The position numbers and the translations under genes are program-made. A model generated the notes under the pieces. The model worked only from the letters and a program-made list of their open reading frames with translations. It was not told the DNA's origin and made no database searches. Below, piece by piece: positions 35,427 through 44,714 of a DNA stretch of 46,949 nucleotides. This DNA comes from Klenkia sp. PcliD-1-E. GTDB lineage: Bacteria > Actinomycetota > Actinomycetes > Mycobacteriales > Geodermatophilaceae. The stretch spans positions 1-46,949 of the forward strand of contig NZ_JAMXRZ010000018.1 in NCBI RefSeq assembly GCF_024124375.1. The letters run 5' to 3'. Positions within the stretch are counted from its first letter, which is position 1; every line of letters starts with the position of its first letter.

Positions 35427-36461
35427 ATGGCAACCCTGGACCGCGACAAGGCCCTCGACATGGCCCTGGCCCAGATCGACAAGCAGTTCGGCAAGGGCTC
35501 GGTCATGCGGCTGGGCGACTCGCCCGAGGTGGCCATGAAGGTCATCCCCACCGGGTCGATCGCCCTCGACATCGCCCTCGGCGTGGGCGGGCTGCCCCGC
35601 GGCCGCATCGTCGAGGTCTACGGCCCGGAGGCCTCGGGCAAGACGACGGTCGCCCTGCACGCGGTGGCCAACGCCCAGGCCGCCGGCGGCATCGTGGCCT
35701 TCATCGACGCCGAGCACGCCCTCGACCCGGAGTACGCCCGGGCCATCGGCGTCGACACCGACGCGCTGCTGATCAGCCAGCCCGACACCGGTGAGCAGGC
35801 GCTGGAGATCGCCGACATGCTGATCCGCTCCGGCGCGCTGGACCTCATCGTCATCGACTCGGTGGCCGCGCTGGTGCCCCGCGCCGAGATCGAGGGCGAG
35901 ATGGGCGACAGCCACGTGGGTCTGCAGGCCCGCCTGATGAGCCAGGCGCTGCGCAAGATCACCGGCGCGCTGAGCAACTCCAACACCACCGCCATCTTCA
36001 TCAACCAGCTGCGCGAGAAGGTCGGCGTCGTCTACGGCTCGCCCGAGGTCACCACCGGTGGCCGCGCGCTGAAGTTCTACTCCTCGGTCCGCCTCGACGT
36101 CCGCCGGATCGAGACCCTGAAGCAGGGCACCGACGCCGTCGGCAGCCGGGTCCGCGTGAAGATCGTGAAGAACAAGGTGGCCGCGCCGTTCAAGCAGGCC
36201 GAACTCGACCTCATCTGGGGCACCGGGTTCAGCCGCGAGGGCGGGCTCATCGACATCGGCGTCGAGCAGGGCTTCGTCCGCAAGTCCGGCGCCTGGTACA
36301 CCTACGACGGCGACCAGCTCGGCCAGGGCAAGGAGAACGCCCGCGGCTTCCTGCGCGACAACCCCGACCTCGCCGACGAGATCGAGAAGAAGATCAAGGA
36401 GAAGCTCGGCATCGGCCCGCGGCTGGACGCCCCGGTCGACGCCGTGCCCGCCGACTTCTGA
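35427..36461 (+). CDS. recA: RecA recombinase
   Basis: 344 residues; the central strand-exchange and SOS co-protease protein. Walker A is G66-PEASGKT-73; Walker B follows in [14 protein letters not shown]; RecA signature [13 protein letters not shown] is present and the C-terminal domain is complete. No intein is present, unlike in M. tuberculosis. The start is ATG 35427 with GAAGG 8 nt upstream; GTG 35418 is less likely. Followed by recX after 8 bp, in the usual operon. Confidence 0.99.
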   Translation: MATLDRDKALDMALAQIDKQFGKGSVMRLGDSPEVAMKVIPTGSIALDIALGVGGLPRGRIVEVYGPEASGKTTVALHAVANAQAAGGIVAFIDAEHALDPEYARAIGVDTDALLISQPDTGEQALEIADMLIRSGALDLIVIDSVAALVPRAEIEGEMGDSHVGLQARLMSQALRKITGALSNSNTTAIFINQLREKVGVVYGSPEVTTGGRALKFYSSVRLDVRRIETLKQGTDAVGSRVRVKIVKNKVAAPFKQAELDLIWGTGFSREGGLIDIGVEQGFVRKSGAWYTYDGDQLGQGKENARGFLRDNPDLADEIEKKIKEKLGIGPRLDAPVDAVPADF

Positions 36462-36469
36462 GTCGCCGG

Positions 36470-37924
36470 ATGACCGACGACGGTCACTCGGACACCCCGG
36501 ACGGCGTCCCGGGTCCCGGTCCCACCGGTGACCCGGGCGCCGGTCCGCTGTCCGGTGCTGCCGTCCCGGCGATGGCGGCCCCGGAGGTCCTCGACTTCGA
36601 CGGCCTTGGCGACCTGACCGTCCCGGGCGGTTCCGACGTCGTCGACTTCTCCGCCCTCGACCCGGGTGCCGAGCCCGCCCCGACCACGACGAGCGGTCCG
36701 GCCCACGCGGACGTCGTCGGCTCCCTGTCCGACCGGGACGTCGAGAGCCGTCGTACCGGGTCGACGCACGGCCTCGACGCCGGGGCGCTCCCGCCGTCCG
36801 AGGTCGCCGTCGCCGCGCTGGGCGACCGGGACGCCCCCGACGCCACGGTCACCGAGGTGGCGGACCCGCGGTCCTTCGCCGACCGGGGATCGGCGGGCTC
36901 GTCCCGCTTGCGTTCTGCCGGCCGGCGGCGAGCCGCCGACGGCGCGGTCGGTGATGCCGTCGGCGATGCCGTCGACGACCGGTCACGCCGCCGGTCGTCC
37001 TTCGGTGACGACGGCTCACGGTCCTTCGGCGGGCGCCGGCACGGCGGAGCCGGGAAGAACAAGAAGAAGCCCCCTCGCGAGTGGGGCATCCAGCTCGACG
37101 CAGAGGTCGACGAACCGACGACGCCGGCCGCTGCGCCCTCGGGCGTCGACGGGGTCGGGGCAGGCGCCGGTGGTCGGCGCTCCGGGCGGCAGGGTGGTCT
37201 CGGGGCGGGGCGTCGGCCACGCGGCGCGGACGGTTCGCCGGCGCGGCAGTACGAGGACCCGGAACGGGCCGCGAAGGACATCTGCCTGACCGCGCTCACC
37301 GGCACCGCCCGCAGTCGCAGACAGCTGGCCGACCTGCTCGCCGCCCGGGACATCCCCGACGACGTCGCGGTGGCCGTGCTCGACAGGTTCGAGGAGGTCG
37401 GGCTGGTCGACGACGCGGCGTTCGCCGCGGTCTGGGTGCGCAGCCGGCAGTCCGGCCGTGGGCTCAGTCGCCGGGCCCTGGCCCACGAGCTGCGCGCCAA
37501 GGGCATCGACGCGGAGGTGGCGTCGGTGGCGCTGGAGGCCGTCGACCCGCAGGACGAGTGGGACACCGCCCGCGCCCTGGTGGCCCGCAAGGTGCCCGGC
37601 ATGCGACGACTCGACACCGCGACCGCGACCCGCCGGCTGACCGCGATGCTGGGTCGCAAGGGGTACGGCGCCGGCCTGGCTGCCTGGGTGGTGCGCGAGG
37701 CGCTGGAGGCCGACGGCGAGGCCGAGGACGCCGCCGCCGAGGCCGACGACGCCCCGCCCGAGCTGCCGGACCCGGAACCCGCGGTGCGGCGGGGCCTGTG
37801 GTCCGGCCGCCCGCTCGACGAGAGGGACCAGGCGCCCACCGGCGAGGTGGGCGAGGGCCTCACCGCCGAGGGCTGGGCCCGCACCCGGCCACCCGGCCGC
37901 GGGATGCGTCGATCCAGGAGTTGA
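36470..37924 (+). CDS. recX: RecX regulatory protein with a long N-terminal extension
   Basis: 484 residues, about twice the usual length. The RecX domain is residues ~262-425: EDPERAAKDICLTALTGTARSRRQLADLLAARDIPDDVAVAVLDRFEEVGLVDDAAFAAVWVRSRQSGRGLSRRALAHELRAKGI, the three-helix repeats that wrap RecA filaments and inhibit RecA. The ~260 residues before it are disordered: acidic first, then Arg/Ser/Gly/Lys-rich (GRRHGGAGKNKKKPPREW), with a small AVGDAVGDAVDD repeat. About 60 polar residues follow the domain. It is cotranscribed with recA and so under SOS control. Confidence 0.93.
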   Translation: MTDDGHSDTPDGVPGPGPTGDPGAGPLSGAAVPAMAAPEVLDFDGLGDLTVPGGSDVVDFSALDPGAEPAPTTTSGPAHADVVGSLSDRDVESRRTGSTHGLDAGALPPSEVAVAALGDRDAPDATVTEVADPRSFADRGSAGSSRLRSAGRRRAADGAVGDAVGDAVDDRSRRRSSFGDDGSRSFGGRRHGGAGKNKKKPPREWGIQLDAEVDEPTTPAAAPSGVDGVGAGAGGRRSGRQGGLGAGRRPRGADGSPARQYEDPERAAKDICLTALTGTARSRRQLADLLAARDIPDDVAVAVLDRFEEVGLVDDAAFAAVWVRSRQSGRGLSRRALAHELRAKGIDAEVASVALEAVDPQDEWDTARALVARKVPGMRRLDTATATRRLTAMLGRKGYGAGLAAWVVREALEADGEAEDAAAEADDAPPELPDPEPAVRRGLWSGRPLDERDQAPTGEVGEGLTAEGWARTRPPGRGMRRSRS

Positions 37925-37989
37925 TCATGCAGAACGGCAACGGCGGCGCGCCCGGGGTGGACGCGCCGCCGTTGCGGAACTGCATGATC
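37923..37989. terminator. bidirectional terminator after recX
   Basis: Inverted repeat with 28-bp arms (37923-37950 and 37962-37989; 25 of 28 positions pair) around an 11-nt loop. It begins inside the recX stop codon and ends 9 bp before the convergent gene's stop. One of the largest hairpins in the window. Confidence 0.85.
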
Positions 37990-37998
37990 GACGAGGGG

Positions 37999-38433
37999 TC
38001 AGGTGGACAGCCAGGCGGCGACGTCGACGGCGGTGCCGGCGGGGGAGTCCTCGTCGGGCACCAGCCAGAGCGGGGACTCCGGGCGGCCCTCGGTCAGCCA
38101 CTGCTGGATGGCCACGTCGAACCCCGACGTGGTGGCCGCCAGGGCAGCAGGCCCGGCCACCGTGGCGTGCCGGGCCGGGCCCAGGAAGGTCACGTCGGAC
38201 TCCGCGCCGTCCTCCCAACGCAGCACCACCCGGCAGCGGGAGCGCCGGTGGCGGGCCGGCGGCACGGCCTCCCGGACCACCGCGGACGTGGCGCCCGCGG
38301 CCGCGGCGAAGTGGTTCGCCGAGGACCGCAGGCGGGTCACGAACAGCTGCTCGGGATCGGTGCCCACGAGGTGCAGCGCAGGGGTGCCCGGGGCGTCGTC
38401 GGGCAGGGCGGTGAGAGCGGCGGCGGTGTCCAT
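37999..38433 (-). CDS. hypothetical protein, 144 residues
   Basis: Starts MDTAAALTALPDDAPGTPALHLVGTDPEQLFVTRLRSSANHFAAAAGATSAVV and ends ...TAVDVAAWLST. I do not recognise a family. The middle has a strand-rich region, RCRVVLRWEDGAESDVTFLGPARH, and the C-terminal part a helix VAIQQWLTEGR. No signal peptide or membrane segment. A GAGACT hexamer lies 9 nt before ATG 38433. A longer frame with an ATG at 38505 overlaps the gluD end and is less likely. It follows gluD (gap 68 bp) in the same direction. Confidence 0.65.
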   Translation of the reverse strand: MDTAAALTALPDDAPGTPALHLVGTDPEQLFVTRLRSSANHFAAAAGATSAVVREAVPPARHRRSRCRVVLRWEDGAESDVTFLGPARHATVAGPAALAATTSGFDVAIQQWLTEGRPESPLWLVPDEDSPAGTAVDVAAWLST

Positions 38434-38467
38434 GGTCCCGTCAGTCTCACCTGTCACAACCCACCGT

Positions 38468-38483
38468 GCGTGCAACGGCACGC
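38468..38483 (-). terminator. hairpin after gluD
   Basis: GCGTGC (38468-38473), loop AACG, GCACGC (38478-38483), located 18 bases past the gluD stop. Weak on its own. Confidence 0.35.
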
Positions 38484-38501
38484 CGTGTTGCGCAGGCGTG
38501 A

Positions 38502-39395
38502 TCACCAGCCTGTGGCGCGGCCCGTGTCCACCGTCGTGGTGGGCGCGGCGGGAGCATCCGCGGCCGCTGCCTTGGCCGAGGAACGGGTCCGCTTCTCCAC
38601 CAGCCTGGCCAGCTGCGAGATGAGCACGTTGATCAAGATGTAGACCAGTCCGGCGCCCACGTAGATCTGCAGCGTGTAGATGTTGCCGAAGTTGAAGTTC
38701 AGGAACTCGACCAGGCTCCGCGCCTGCCGCAGCAGCTCGAAGTAGCCGATGATGAACCCCAGCGACGTGTCCTTGAGCAGGACGACGATCTGGGCGATGA
38801 GGACCGGCAGCATCCGGCGGGTGGCCTGCGGGAGCAGGACCAGCGTCATGACCTGGGCCTTGCGCATGCCCAGCGCGAACGCGGCCTCCCGCTGGCCCTT
38901 GTCCACCGACAGGATGCCGGCGCGGAAGATCTCGGCCAGGACGGCCATGTTGTACAGCGTCAGGCCCAGCCCGAGCGCGGCGAAGGCGCTGAGGTCGGGA
39001 CCGAAGGCCGGCAGCACGAAGTACAGCGCGAAGATGACGACCAGCAGCGGGATCGCCCGGAAGAACTCGATGACGGTCGTGACCGGGATGCGCACCCAGC
39101 GGTGGTCGGAGAGCCGGCCGACGGCCAGCAGGACGCCCAGCACGGTCGCGGCCACCATGGCCACGGCGGCGACCTGCAGCGTGCGCACCAGCGCCTCGCC
39201 CAGGGCCTGCGGCACCCCGGAGTCGGGGTCGAACAGGATGGCCCAGCGGGCGGGGTCGAGCTGGTCGTTGCCGTTGAGGCGCAGCAGGACGAAGGCCGCC
39301 AGGGCCAGCACCAGCACGACGCCCACGGCGGTGCCGATGCGGATGCGTGCTCGGGCCTTCGGGCCGGGCAGGTCGAACAGGACCGGAGCGCTCAT
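38502..39395 (-). CDS. gluD: glutamate-type ABC importer, permease GluD
   Basis: 297 residues; polar amino acid permease (HisM family) with an N-terminal helix (~residues 22-40), five further helices, and the EAA-like loop GILSVDKGQREAAFALGMRKAQVMTLVLLPQATRRMLPVL. A ~45-residue cytoplasmic tail ends TTTVDTGRATGW. The ATG overlaps the gluC stop (ATGA, 39392-39395). gluABCD between recX and miaB matches the C. glutamicum glutamate uptake locus; substrate is by this homology. Confidence 0.92.
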   Translation of the reverse strand: MSAPVLFDLPGPKARARIRIGTAVGVVLVLALAAFVLLRLNGNDQLDPARWAILFDPDSGVPQALGEALVRTLQVAAVAMVAATVLGVLLAVGRLSDHRWVRIPVTTVIEFFRAIPLLVVIFALYFVLPAFGPDLSAFAALGLGLTLYNMAVLAEIFRAGILSVDKGQREAAFALGMRKAQVMTLVLLPQATRRMLPVLIAQIVVLLKDTSLGFIIGYFELLRQARSLVEFLNFNFGNIYTLQIYVGAGLVYILINVLISQLARLVEKRTRSSAKAAAADAPAAPTTTVDTGRATGW

Positions 39396-40039
39396 CGCAG
39401 GATCGCCACCCGTCGTTCGAGCCGGTTGACCGCGTAGGCCATCGGCACCGTGATGATCATGTACCCGACGACGACGGCGAGCAGCACCACCAGCAGGTCA
39501 CCGGCGTTCGCGTTGACCAGCCGGGGCAGCGTGGAGGACAGCTCGCTGACGGAGAACCCAGCCGCGATCGAGGTGTTCTTCGCCATCGCGATGAACACGC
39601 TGCCCAGCGGCGGCACCACCGTGCGGAAGGCCTGCGGCAGCACCACCTCGCGCAGCGACTGGCCGAACCCCAGGCCCAGCGCCCGGGCGGCCTCGGCCTG
39701 CCCGGGGCTGACCGAGTTGATGCCCGAGCGGACCGCTTCGGCGACGAAGGCCGCGGTGTACATACCGACCGCGATGACCGCGCCGGTGAAGAAGGACACG
39801 ACGGTGTCGATCTGCGGCAGCCCGAAGATGACGAAGAAGAACACCACCGTGAGCGGGGTGTTGCGGAAGGTCTCGACGTAGAAGGTGGCCAGTCCGCGCA
39901 ACGGCGGGATCGGGCTGACCCGCATGGTGGCCAGGACCACCCCGAGGACGAGAGCCAGCACACCCGCCAGCACGGTCAGCAGCAGGGTCTGCAGGAACGC
40001 GTCCCGGAGGATGTCGAAGTTGTCGACGAAGAACTGCAC
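39392..40039 (-). CDS. gluC: glutamate-type ABC importer, permease GluC
   Basis: 215 residues; polar amino acid permease starting with MQFFVDNFDILRDAFLQTLLLTVLAG. The EAA-like loop is GINSVSPGQAEAARALGLGFGQSLREVVLPQAFRTVVPPL. FRNTPLTVVFFFVIFGLP is the conserved block of the family. GTG start with a strong GGAGGGAGG site upstream. It pairs with GluD in the membrane. Confidence 0.92.
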   Translation of the reverse strand: MQFFVDNFDILRDAFLQTLLLTVLAGVLALVLGVVLATMRVSPIPPLRGLATFYVETFRNTPLTVVFFFVIFGLPQIDTVVSFFTGAVIAVGMYTAAFVAEAVRSGINSVSPGQAEAARALGLGFGQSLREVVLPQAFRTVVPPLGSVFIAMAKNTSIAAGFSVSELSSTLPRLVNANAGDLLVVLLAVVVGYMIITVPMAYAVNRLERRVAILR

Positions 40040-40071
40040 GGCGCCTCCCTCCGGGAGCGGTCAGGGCCGTA

Positions 40072-40105
40072 CCCGCCGGCCCGGGCGGTGTGCCGGGCCG
40101 GCGGG
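40072..40105 (-). other. strong hairpin in the gluB-gluC intergenic region
   Basis: Perfect 12-bp stem (40072-40083 with 40094-40105) and a 10-nt loop, 17 bases after the gluB stop. Hairpins placed just after a binding-protein gene inside an ABC operon usually protect or terminate part of the transcript, giving more binding protein than permease. Confidence 0.7.
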
Positions 40106-40122
40106 CACGGGGTGGAGCTGGG

Positions 40123-41013
40123 TCAGTAGCGGTCGATCGTCGGGGGCTCGGGAGCGGGCTCGCCGGTGATCTGACCGGCGGTGGAGTCCCAGGCCGCCGC
40201 CCACGAGCCGTCCTCGAAGGACTGCTCCAGGACGTCGTTGACGAAGTCGCGGAACTCGGTGTCACCCAGGGTCAGCCCGATGCCGTAGGGCTCCTCGGTG
40301 AAGGGGTTGCCCACCAGCTCGAAGCCGTCCGGGTTGCCGGCCACCAGACCGGTCAGGATGACGTTGTCGGTGGTCACCGCGTCGACCTGGCCGTTGGTGA
40401 GGGCGTCGGCGCACTTGGAGTACACGTCGAACAGCGTCAGCGTGGCCTCCGGGTAGTTGTCCCGGATGTTCTGCGCCGGCGTCGACCCCTCGACCGAGCA
40501 GACGTTCTTGCCGGCGAGGTCATCGGGACCCTCGATGCCCTCGGGGTTGCCCGCGGCGACCATGATGTCCTGCCCGGCCACGTAGTACGGGCCGGCGAAG
40601 TCCACGAGCTGCTTGCGCGCGTCGTTGATCGTGTAGGTGGCGACGACCAGGTCGACCTGGCCGTTCTGGATGAAGGACTCCCGGTTGGCCGAGACGGTCT
40701 CGACGAACTCGATCTGGTCCTCCTCGATCCCCAGCTGCGCGGCGATGATCTTGCCGATCTCGACGTCGAAGCCCTCGGGCACGCCACTGGGGTTCAGCAG
40801 GCCGAACCCGGGCTGGTCGTACTTGGTGCCGATGGTGATGGTGCCGGCCTCGGCGAGGTCGGCCATCGTCGTGCCGGCCTCGAAGTCGACGTCCTCGACG
40901 ACCTCGGGGGCGTTCTCCGACTCCTGCGCGGCCTGCTGGCCGGCCTCGCTGGAGCAGCCGGCGAGCACGACGCCGAACGCCGCGGCGGCGGCCGCGTACC
41001 TGGTGAGACGCAT
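40123..41013 (-). CDS. gluB: glutamate-binding lipoprotein GluB
   Basis: 296 residues. Lipobox VLAGC with C20 after a short signal sequence. SBP_bac_3 domain: ITIGTKYDQPGFGLLNPSGVPEGFDVEIGKIIAAQLGI, then ESFIQNGQVDLVVATYTINDARKQLVDFAGPYYVAGQDIMV and DAVTTDNVIL. Acidic linker (ESENAPEVVEDVDFE) between anchor and domain. Type and synteny point to glutamate. An AGAGGA sequence lies before the ATG. Confidence 0.94.
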   Translation of the reverse strand: MRLTRYAAAAAAFGVVLAGCSSEAGQQAAQESENAPEVVEDVDFEAGTTMADLAEAGTITIGTKYDQPGFGLLNPSGVPEGFDVEIGKIIAAQLGIEEDQIEFVETVSANRESFIQNGQVDLVVATYTINDARKQLVDFAGPYYVAGQDIMVAAGNPEGIEGPDDLAGKNVCSVEGSTPAQNIRDNYPEATLTLFDVYSKCADALTNGQVDAVTTDNVILTGLVAGNPDGFELVGNPFTEEPYGIGLTLGDTEFRDFVNDVLEQSFEDGSWAAAWDSTAGQITGEPAPEPPTIDRY

Positions 41014-41042
41014 GTGTCCTCTTCTCGTGGGGGTGCGGTCGG

Positions 41043-41795
<753 letters not shown>

Positions 41796-41798
<3 letters not shown>

Positions 41799-41812
41799 GG
41801 TCGTCGACCCTA
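41796..41812 (-). promoter_or_regulatory. leaderless promoter of gluABCD
   Basis: Minus-strand TAGGGT (41807-41812), then 8 nt, then GTG 41798. Confidence 0.5.
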
Positions 41813-41923
41813 TGGCCCGGCTGAGCACCGGCGATCACGAACCTGCAACGATCCTGTGCGATCCCCCTGAGTTCCCGTCCCGGGCCACGAGTCGGTCACG
41901 ATCGACCGCACCGGTGCGCGCCG

Positions 41924-41942
41924 TACCCTCGCTGTCGTCATG
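41924..41942 (+). promoter_or_regulatory. promoter of miaB
   Basis: TACCCT (41924-41929) lies 10 nt before ATG 41940, so the leader is at most a few bases. Confidence 0.45.
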
Positions 41943-43421
41943 ACGAGCGCACCGACCGCCACCGAGGCCCGCACCTACCGGGTGCGCACCTACGGCTGCC
42001 AGATGAACGTCCACGACTCCGAGCGGCTGGCCGGGCTGCTCGAGGACGCCGGCTACACGGCCGCCGGCGAGGGCGAGGACGCCGACGTCGTCGTGCTGAA
42101 CACCTGCGCCGTCCGGGAGAACGCCGACAACAAGCTCTACGGCAACCTCGGCCACCTGCGCCCGGTGAAGGATGCCCGCCCGGGCATGCAGATCGCGGTC
42201 GGCGGCTGCCTGGCGCAGAAGGACCGCGCCTCGATCGTCGCCCGCGCGCCGTGGGTCGACGTCGTCTTCGGCACCCACAACGTGGGCTCCCTGCCGGCCC
42301 TGCTCGAGCGCGCCCGGCACAACGCCGAGGCCCAGGTCGAGATCAAGGAGGCCCTCGAGGTCTTCCCGAGCTCCCTGCCCGCCCGCCGCGACAGCGCCCA
42401 CTCCGGCTGGGTGTCGATCAGCGTGGGCTGCAACAACACCTGCACGTTCTGCATCGTGCCCTCGCTGCGCGGCAAGGAGGCCGACCGCCGTCCCGGCGAC
42501 GTGCTGGCCGAGGTGCAGGCACTCGTCGACCAGGGCGTGCTCGAGGTGACCCTGCTGGGCCAGAACGTCAACGCCTACGGCGCCGACCTCGGCGACCGCG
42601 GCGCCTTCGCCGACCTGCTGCGCGCCACCGGCGCCGTCGACGGCCTGGAGCGGGTGCGCTTCACCAGCCCGCACCCACGCGACTTCACCGACGACGTCAT
42701 CGCCGCGATGGCCGAGACCCCCGCCGTCTGCCACCAGCTGCACATGCCGCTGCAGAGCGGGTCGGACGACGTCCTGCGCCGGATGCGCCGGTCCTACCGG
42801 CGGGACCGCTACCTCGGCATCATCGATCGCGTCCGGGCCGCCATGCCCGACGCCGCGATCACCACGGACGTCATCGTCGGGTTCCCGGGCGAGACCGAGC
42901 AGGATTTCCTCGACACCCTGGACGTCGTCCGCGAGGTCCGGTTCGCCAGCGCCTTCACCTTCCAGTACTCGAAGCGCCCCGGGACGCCGGCCGCCGAGAT
43001 GGAGGGCCAGCTGCCCAAGGAGGTCGTGCAGGAGCGCTACCTGCGGCTGACGGCGCTGCAGGAGGAGATCAGCTGGGCGGAGAACCGCGCGCTGGTCGGG
43101 CGCACCGTCGAGCTGCTCATGGCGGCGGGGGAGGGCAGCAAGGACGCCGACCGCGGCCGGATGTCCGGCCGGGCCCGCGACGGCCGGCTGGTGCACGTCG
43201 CCGCCGTCCCGGGCGTGCGCCCCGGCGACGTCGTGGAGACGGTGGTCACCGAGGCCAAGCCGCACTTCCTGGTCGCCGACGGCCCGCTGCTGTCCCACCG
43301 GCGCACCCGCGCGGGCGACGCGAGCGAGGCCGGGGTGCGCCCGACCACCCGGGGCGTCGGGCTCGGCATGCCGACGATCGGGGTCCCGGCACCCCTACCA
43401 CTCGCGCCCGCCTGCGGCTGA
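41940..43421 (+). CDS. miaB: tRNA-2-methylthio-N6-dimethylallyladenosine synthase MiaB
   Basis: 493 residues; radical-SAM enzyme that methylthiolates A37 of tRNAs. N-terminal cluster cysteines lie in [23 protein letters not shown] and VGGCLAQKD; the radical-SAM cluster is C164-x3-C168-x2-C171 (CNNTCTFC) within [21 protein letters not shown] marks MiaB rather than RimO. A TRAM domain follows (about 370-450), then a ~40-residue nonconserved tail. Its partner miaA would be expected just beyond the window end. Confidence 0.97.
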   Translation: MTSAPTATEARTYRVRTYGCQMNVHDSERLAGLLEDAGYTAAGEGEDADVVVLNTCAVRENADNKLYGNLGHLRPVKDARPGMQIAVGGCLAQKDRASIVARAPWVDVVFGTHNVGSLPALLERARHNAEAQVEIKEALEVFPSSLPARRDSAHSGWVSISVGCNNTCTFCIVPSLRGKEADRRPGDVLAEVQALVDQGVLEVTLLGQNVNAYGADLGDRGAFADLLRATGAVDGLERVRFTSPHPRDFTDDVIAAMAETPAVCHQLHMPLQSGSDDVLRRMRRSYRRDRYLGIIDRVRAAMPDAAITTDVIVGFPGETEQDFLDTLDVVREVRFASAFTFQYSKRPGTPAAEMEGQLPKEVVQERYLRLTALQEEISWAENRALVGRTVELLMAAGEGSKDADRGRMSGRARDGRLVHVAAVPGVRPGDVVETVVTEAKPHFLVADGPLLSHRRTRAGDASEAGVRPTTRGVGLGMPTIGVPAPLPLAPACG

Positions 43422-43426
43422 CGGCC

Positions 43427-43458
43427 GTCCACACCCGGGGCGGTCGTCCACAGATCCG
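43427..43458 (+). repeat. two-part CCACA motif before the DUF4192 gene (copy 2)
   Basis: GTCCACA (43428-43434), then CGGTCGTCCACAGATCCG (43441-43458). Near identical to the recA-leader copy at 35304-35336. Confidence 0.45.
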
Positions 43459-43503
43459 CCCAGGCCCTGTCGACGCCGCCTCCTGCCGCGCAGGCTGCCG
43501 GGC

Positions 43504-44667
43504 ATGTCGCGCCCGCGCCGTCCCCGCCGTCCCGCAGCCCCGCGTCCTGCCCGCCGGCGTGCGCCCGCGTCCGTCCTGCGCGCCGGACCGGCCGAGTTCG
43601 CCGCCGCCCTCCCCGAGCTGCTGGGCTTCCCTCCGGTCGAGTCGCTGGTCGTGGTCTGCCTGGGCGGGGTCGGCCGTCCTGACCGGCGGGTGAGCCTGCA
43701 CGTGCGCCTGGACCTGCTGGCCGCCGAGCACGACCGCGAGGTGGCCCGCCGGGTCGTCGCGCACCTCCGCCGGCTGCGCCCGGCCGGGGCCCTGCTGTTC
43801 GTGGTCACCGAGAACCCCGACGACCAGGTGAGCTCGATCCGGCCCGACCACCGGCAGCCTGCCCGTCCGCGGGCCGACGCGACCGCGCGCCCCACCGTGC
43901 CCGACCTGCCCCGGCGCGGCCTGGTGCAGCAGCTGGTCGAGGAGCTGGCGGCCCTGGGCACCGCGACCGTCGACGCGCTGCTGGTCCGGGGCGGCCGGTG
44001 GTGGAGCTACCCCGACGTCGAACCGGCCACCGGCGCCGGGCCGGGCACACCGCTGGACGTCGCCGGCTCCCGGCTGACCGGCGTCGCGGCGCTGCACGGG
44101 GACGTCGTGGACGCCGACCGGGATGCCGTGGTCGCCCGCGCCTGGCCCACCGCGCCGGTGTCGGCGGAGCTCGAGCTGGCCTGCGTCCGGGTCGACGCGC
44201 AGTGGGACGTGCGGCTGCGCCGGGGTGGCGACGTCAGCGAGCTGGTCGAGGAGGGGTGGGCCGCCGTGCGCGCGGCGGTCGACGCCTACGCCCCCGGCAG
44301 CCGGACGACGCCCGCCGTCGAGGACCTCGCCCTCGTGGGCGTGGCCCTGGCCCTCGTGCCCGTCCGGGACCGCGCACTGGCGCTGGCCGCCGGCGAGGAC
44401 GACGACCTGCGGGCCGCGGTGGAGGCGATGGGCGCCGACCTCAACGCCCGGCTTCCCGGTGAGCTGGCCGCGGTGCCCGCCCTGCTGCTGGGCGTCACCG
44501 CCTGGCAGCGCGGCGCCGGGGTGCTGGCGGTGGCCGCGGTGGAGCGGTCGCTGTGGTGCGAGCCCACGTCGATGGGCGAGCTCCTGCTGCAGGCGATGCG
44601 GGCGAACGCCGAGCCCGCGGTGCTGCGGGCAGCCATGGCCGACCCCGAGCACGCCGGCGCCGCGTGA
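43504..44667 (+). CDS. DUF4192 family protein
   Basis: 387 residues. After a basic Arg/Pro-rich start, LRAGPAEFAAALPELLGFPPVESLVVVCLGG is the diagnostic DUF4192 block, and the C-terminal part has LLGVTAWQRGAGVLAVAAVERSL, with LLLQAMRANAEP. Conserved in actinobacteria; function unknown. The upstream 82 bp hold the shared CCACA motif and no clear Shine-Dalgarno. It is convergent with DUF349. Confidence 0.9.
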   Translation: MSRPRRPRRPAAPRPARRRAPASVLRAGPAEFAAALPELLGFPPVESLVVVCLGGVGRPDRRVSLHVRLDLLAAEHDREVARRVVAHLRRLRPAGALLFVVTENPDDQVSSIRPDHRQPARPRADATARPTVPDLPRRGLVQQLVEELAALGTATVDALLVRGGRWWSYPDVEPATGAGPGTPLDVAGSRLTGVAALHGDVVDADRDAVVARAWPTAPVSAELELACVRVDAQWDVRLRRGGDVSELVEEGWAAVRAAVDAYAPGSRTTPAVEDLALVGVALALVPVRDRALALAAGEDDDLRAAVEAMGADLNARLPGELAAVPALLLGVTAWQRGAGVLAVAAVERSLWCEPTSMGELLLQAMRANAEPAVLRAAMADPEHAGAA

Positions 44668-44685
44668 CCCGGGTGGGTCACGCGG

Positions 44686-44701
44686 CGGCGAGGGGTCGCC
44701 G
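44686..44701. terminator. hairpin between convergent DUF4192 and DUF349 genes
   Basis: CGGCGA (44686-44691), loop GGGG, TCGCCG (44696-44701). Confidence 0.45.
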
Positions 44702-44714
44702 GGTCAGCGCACCG

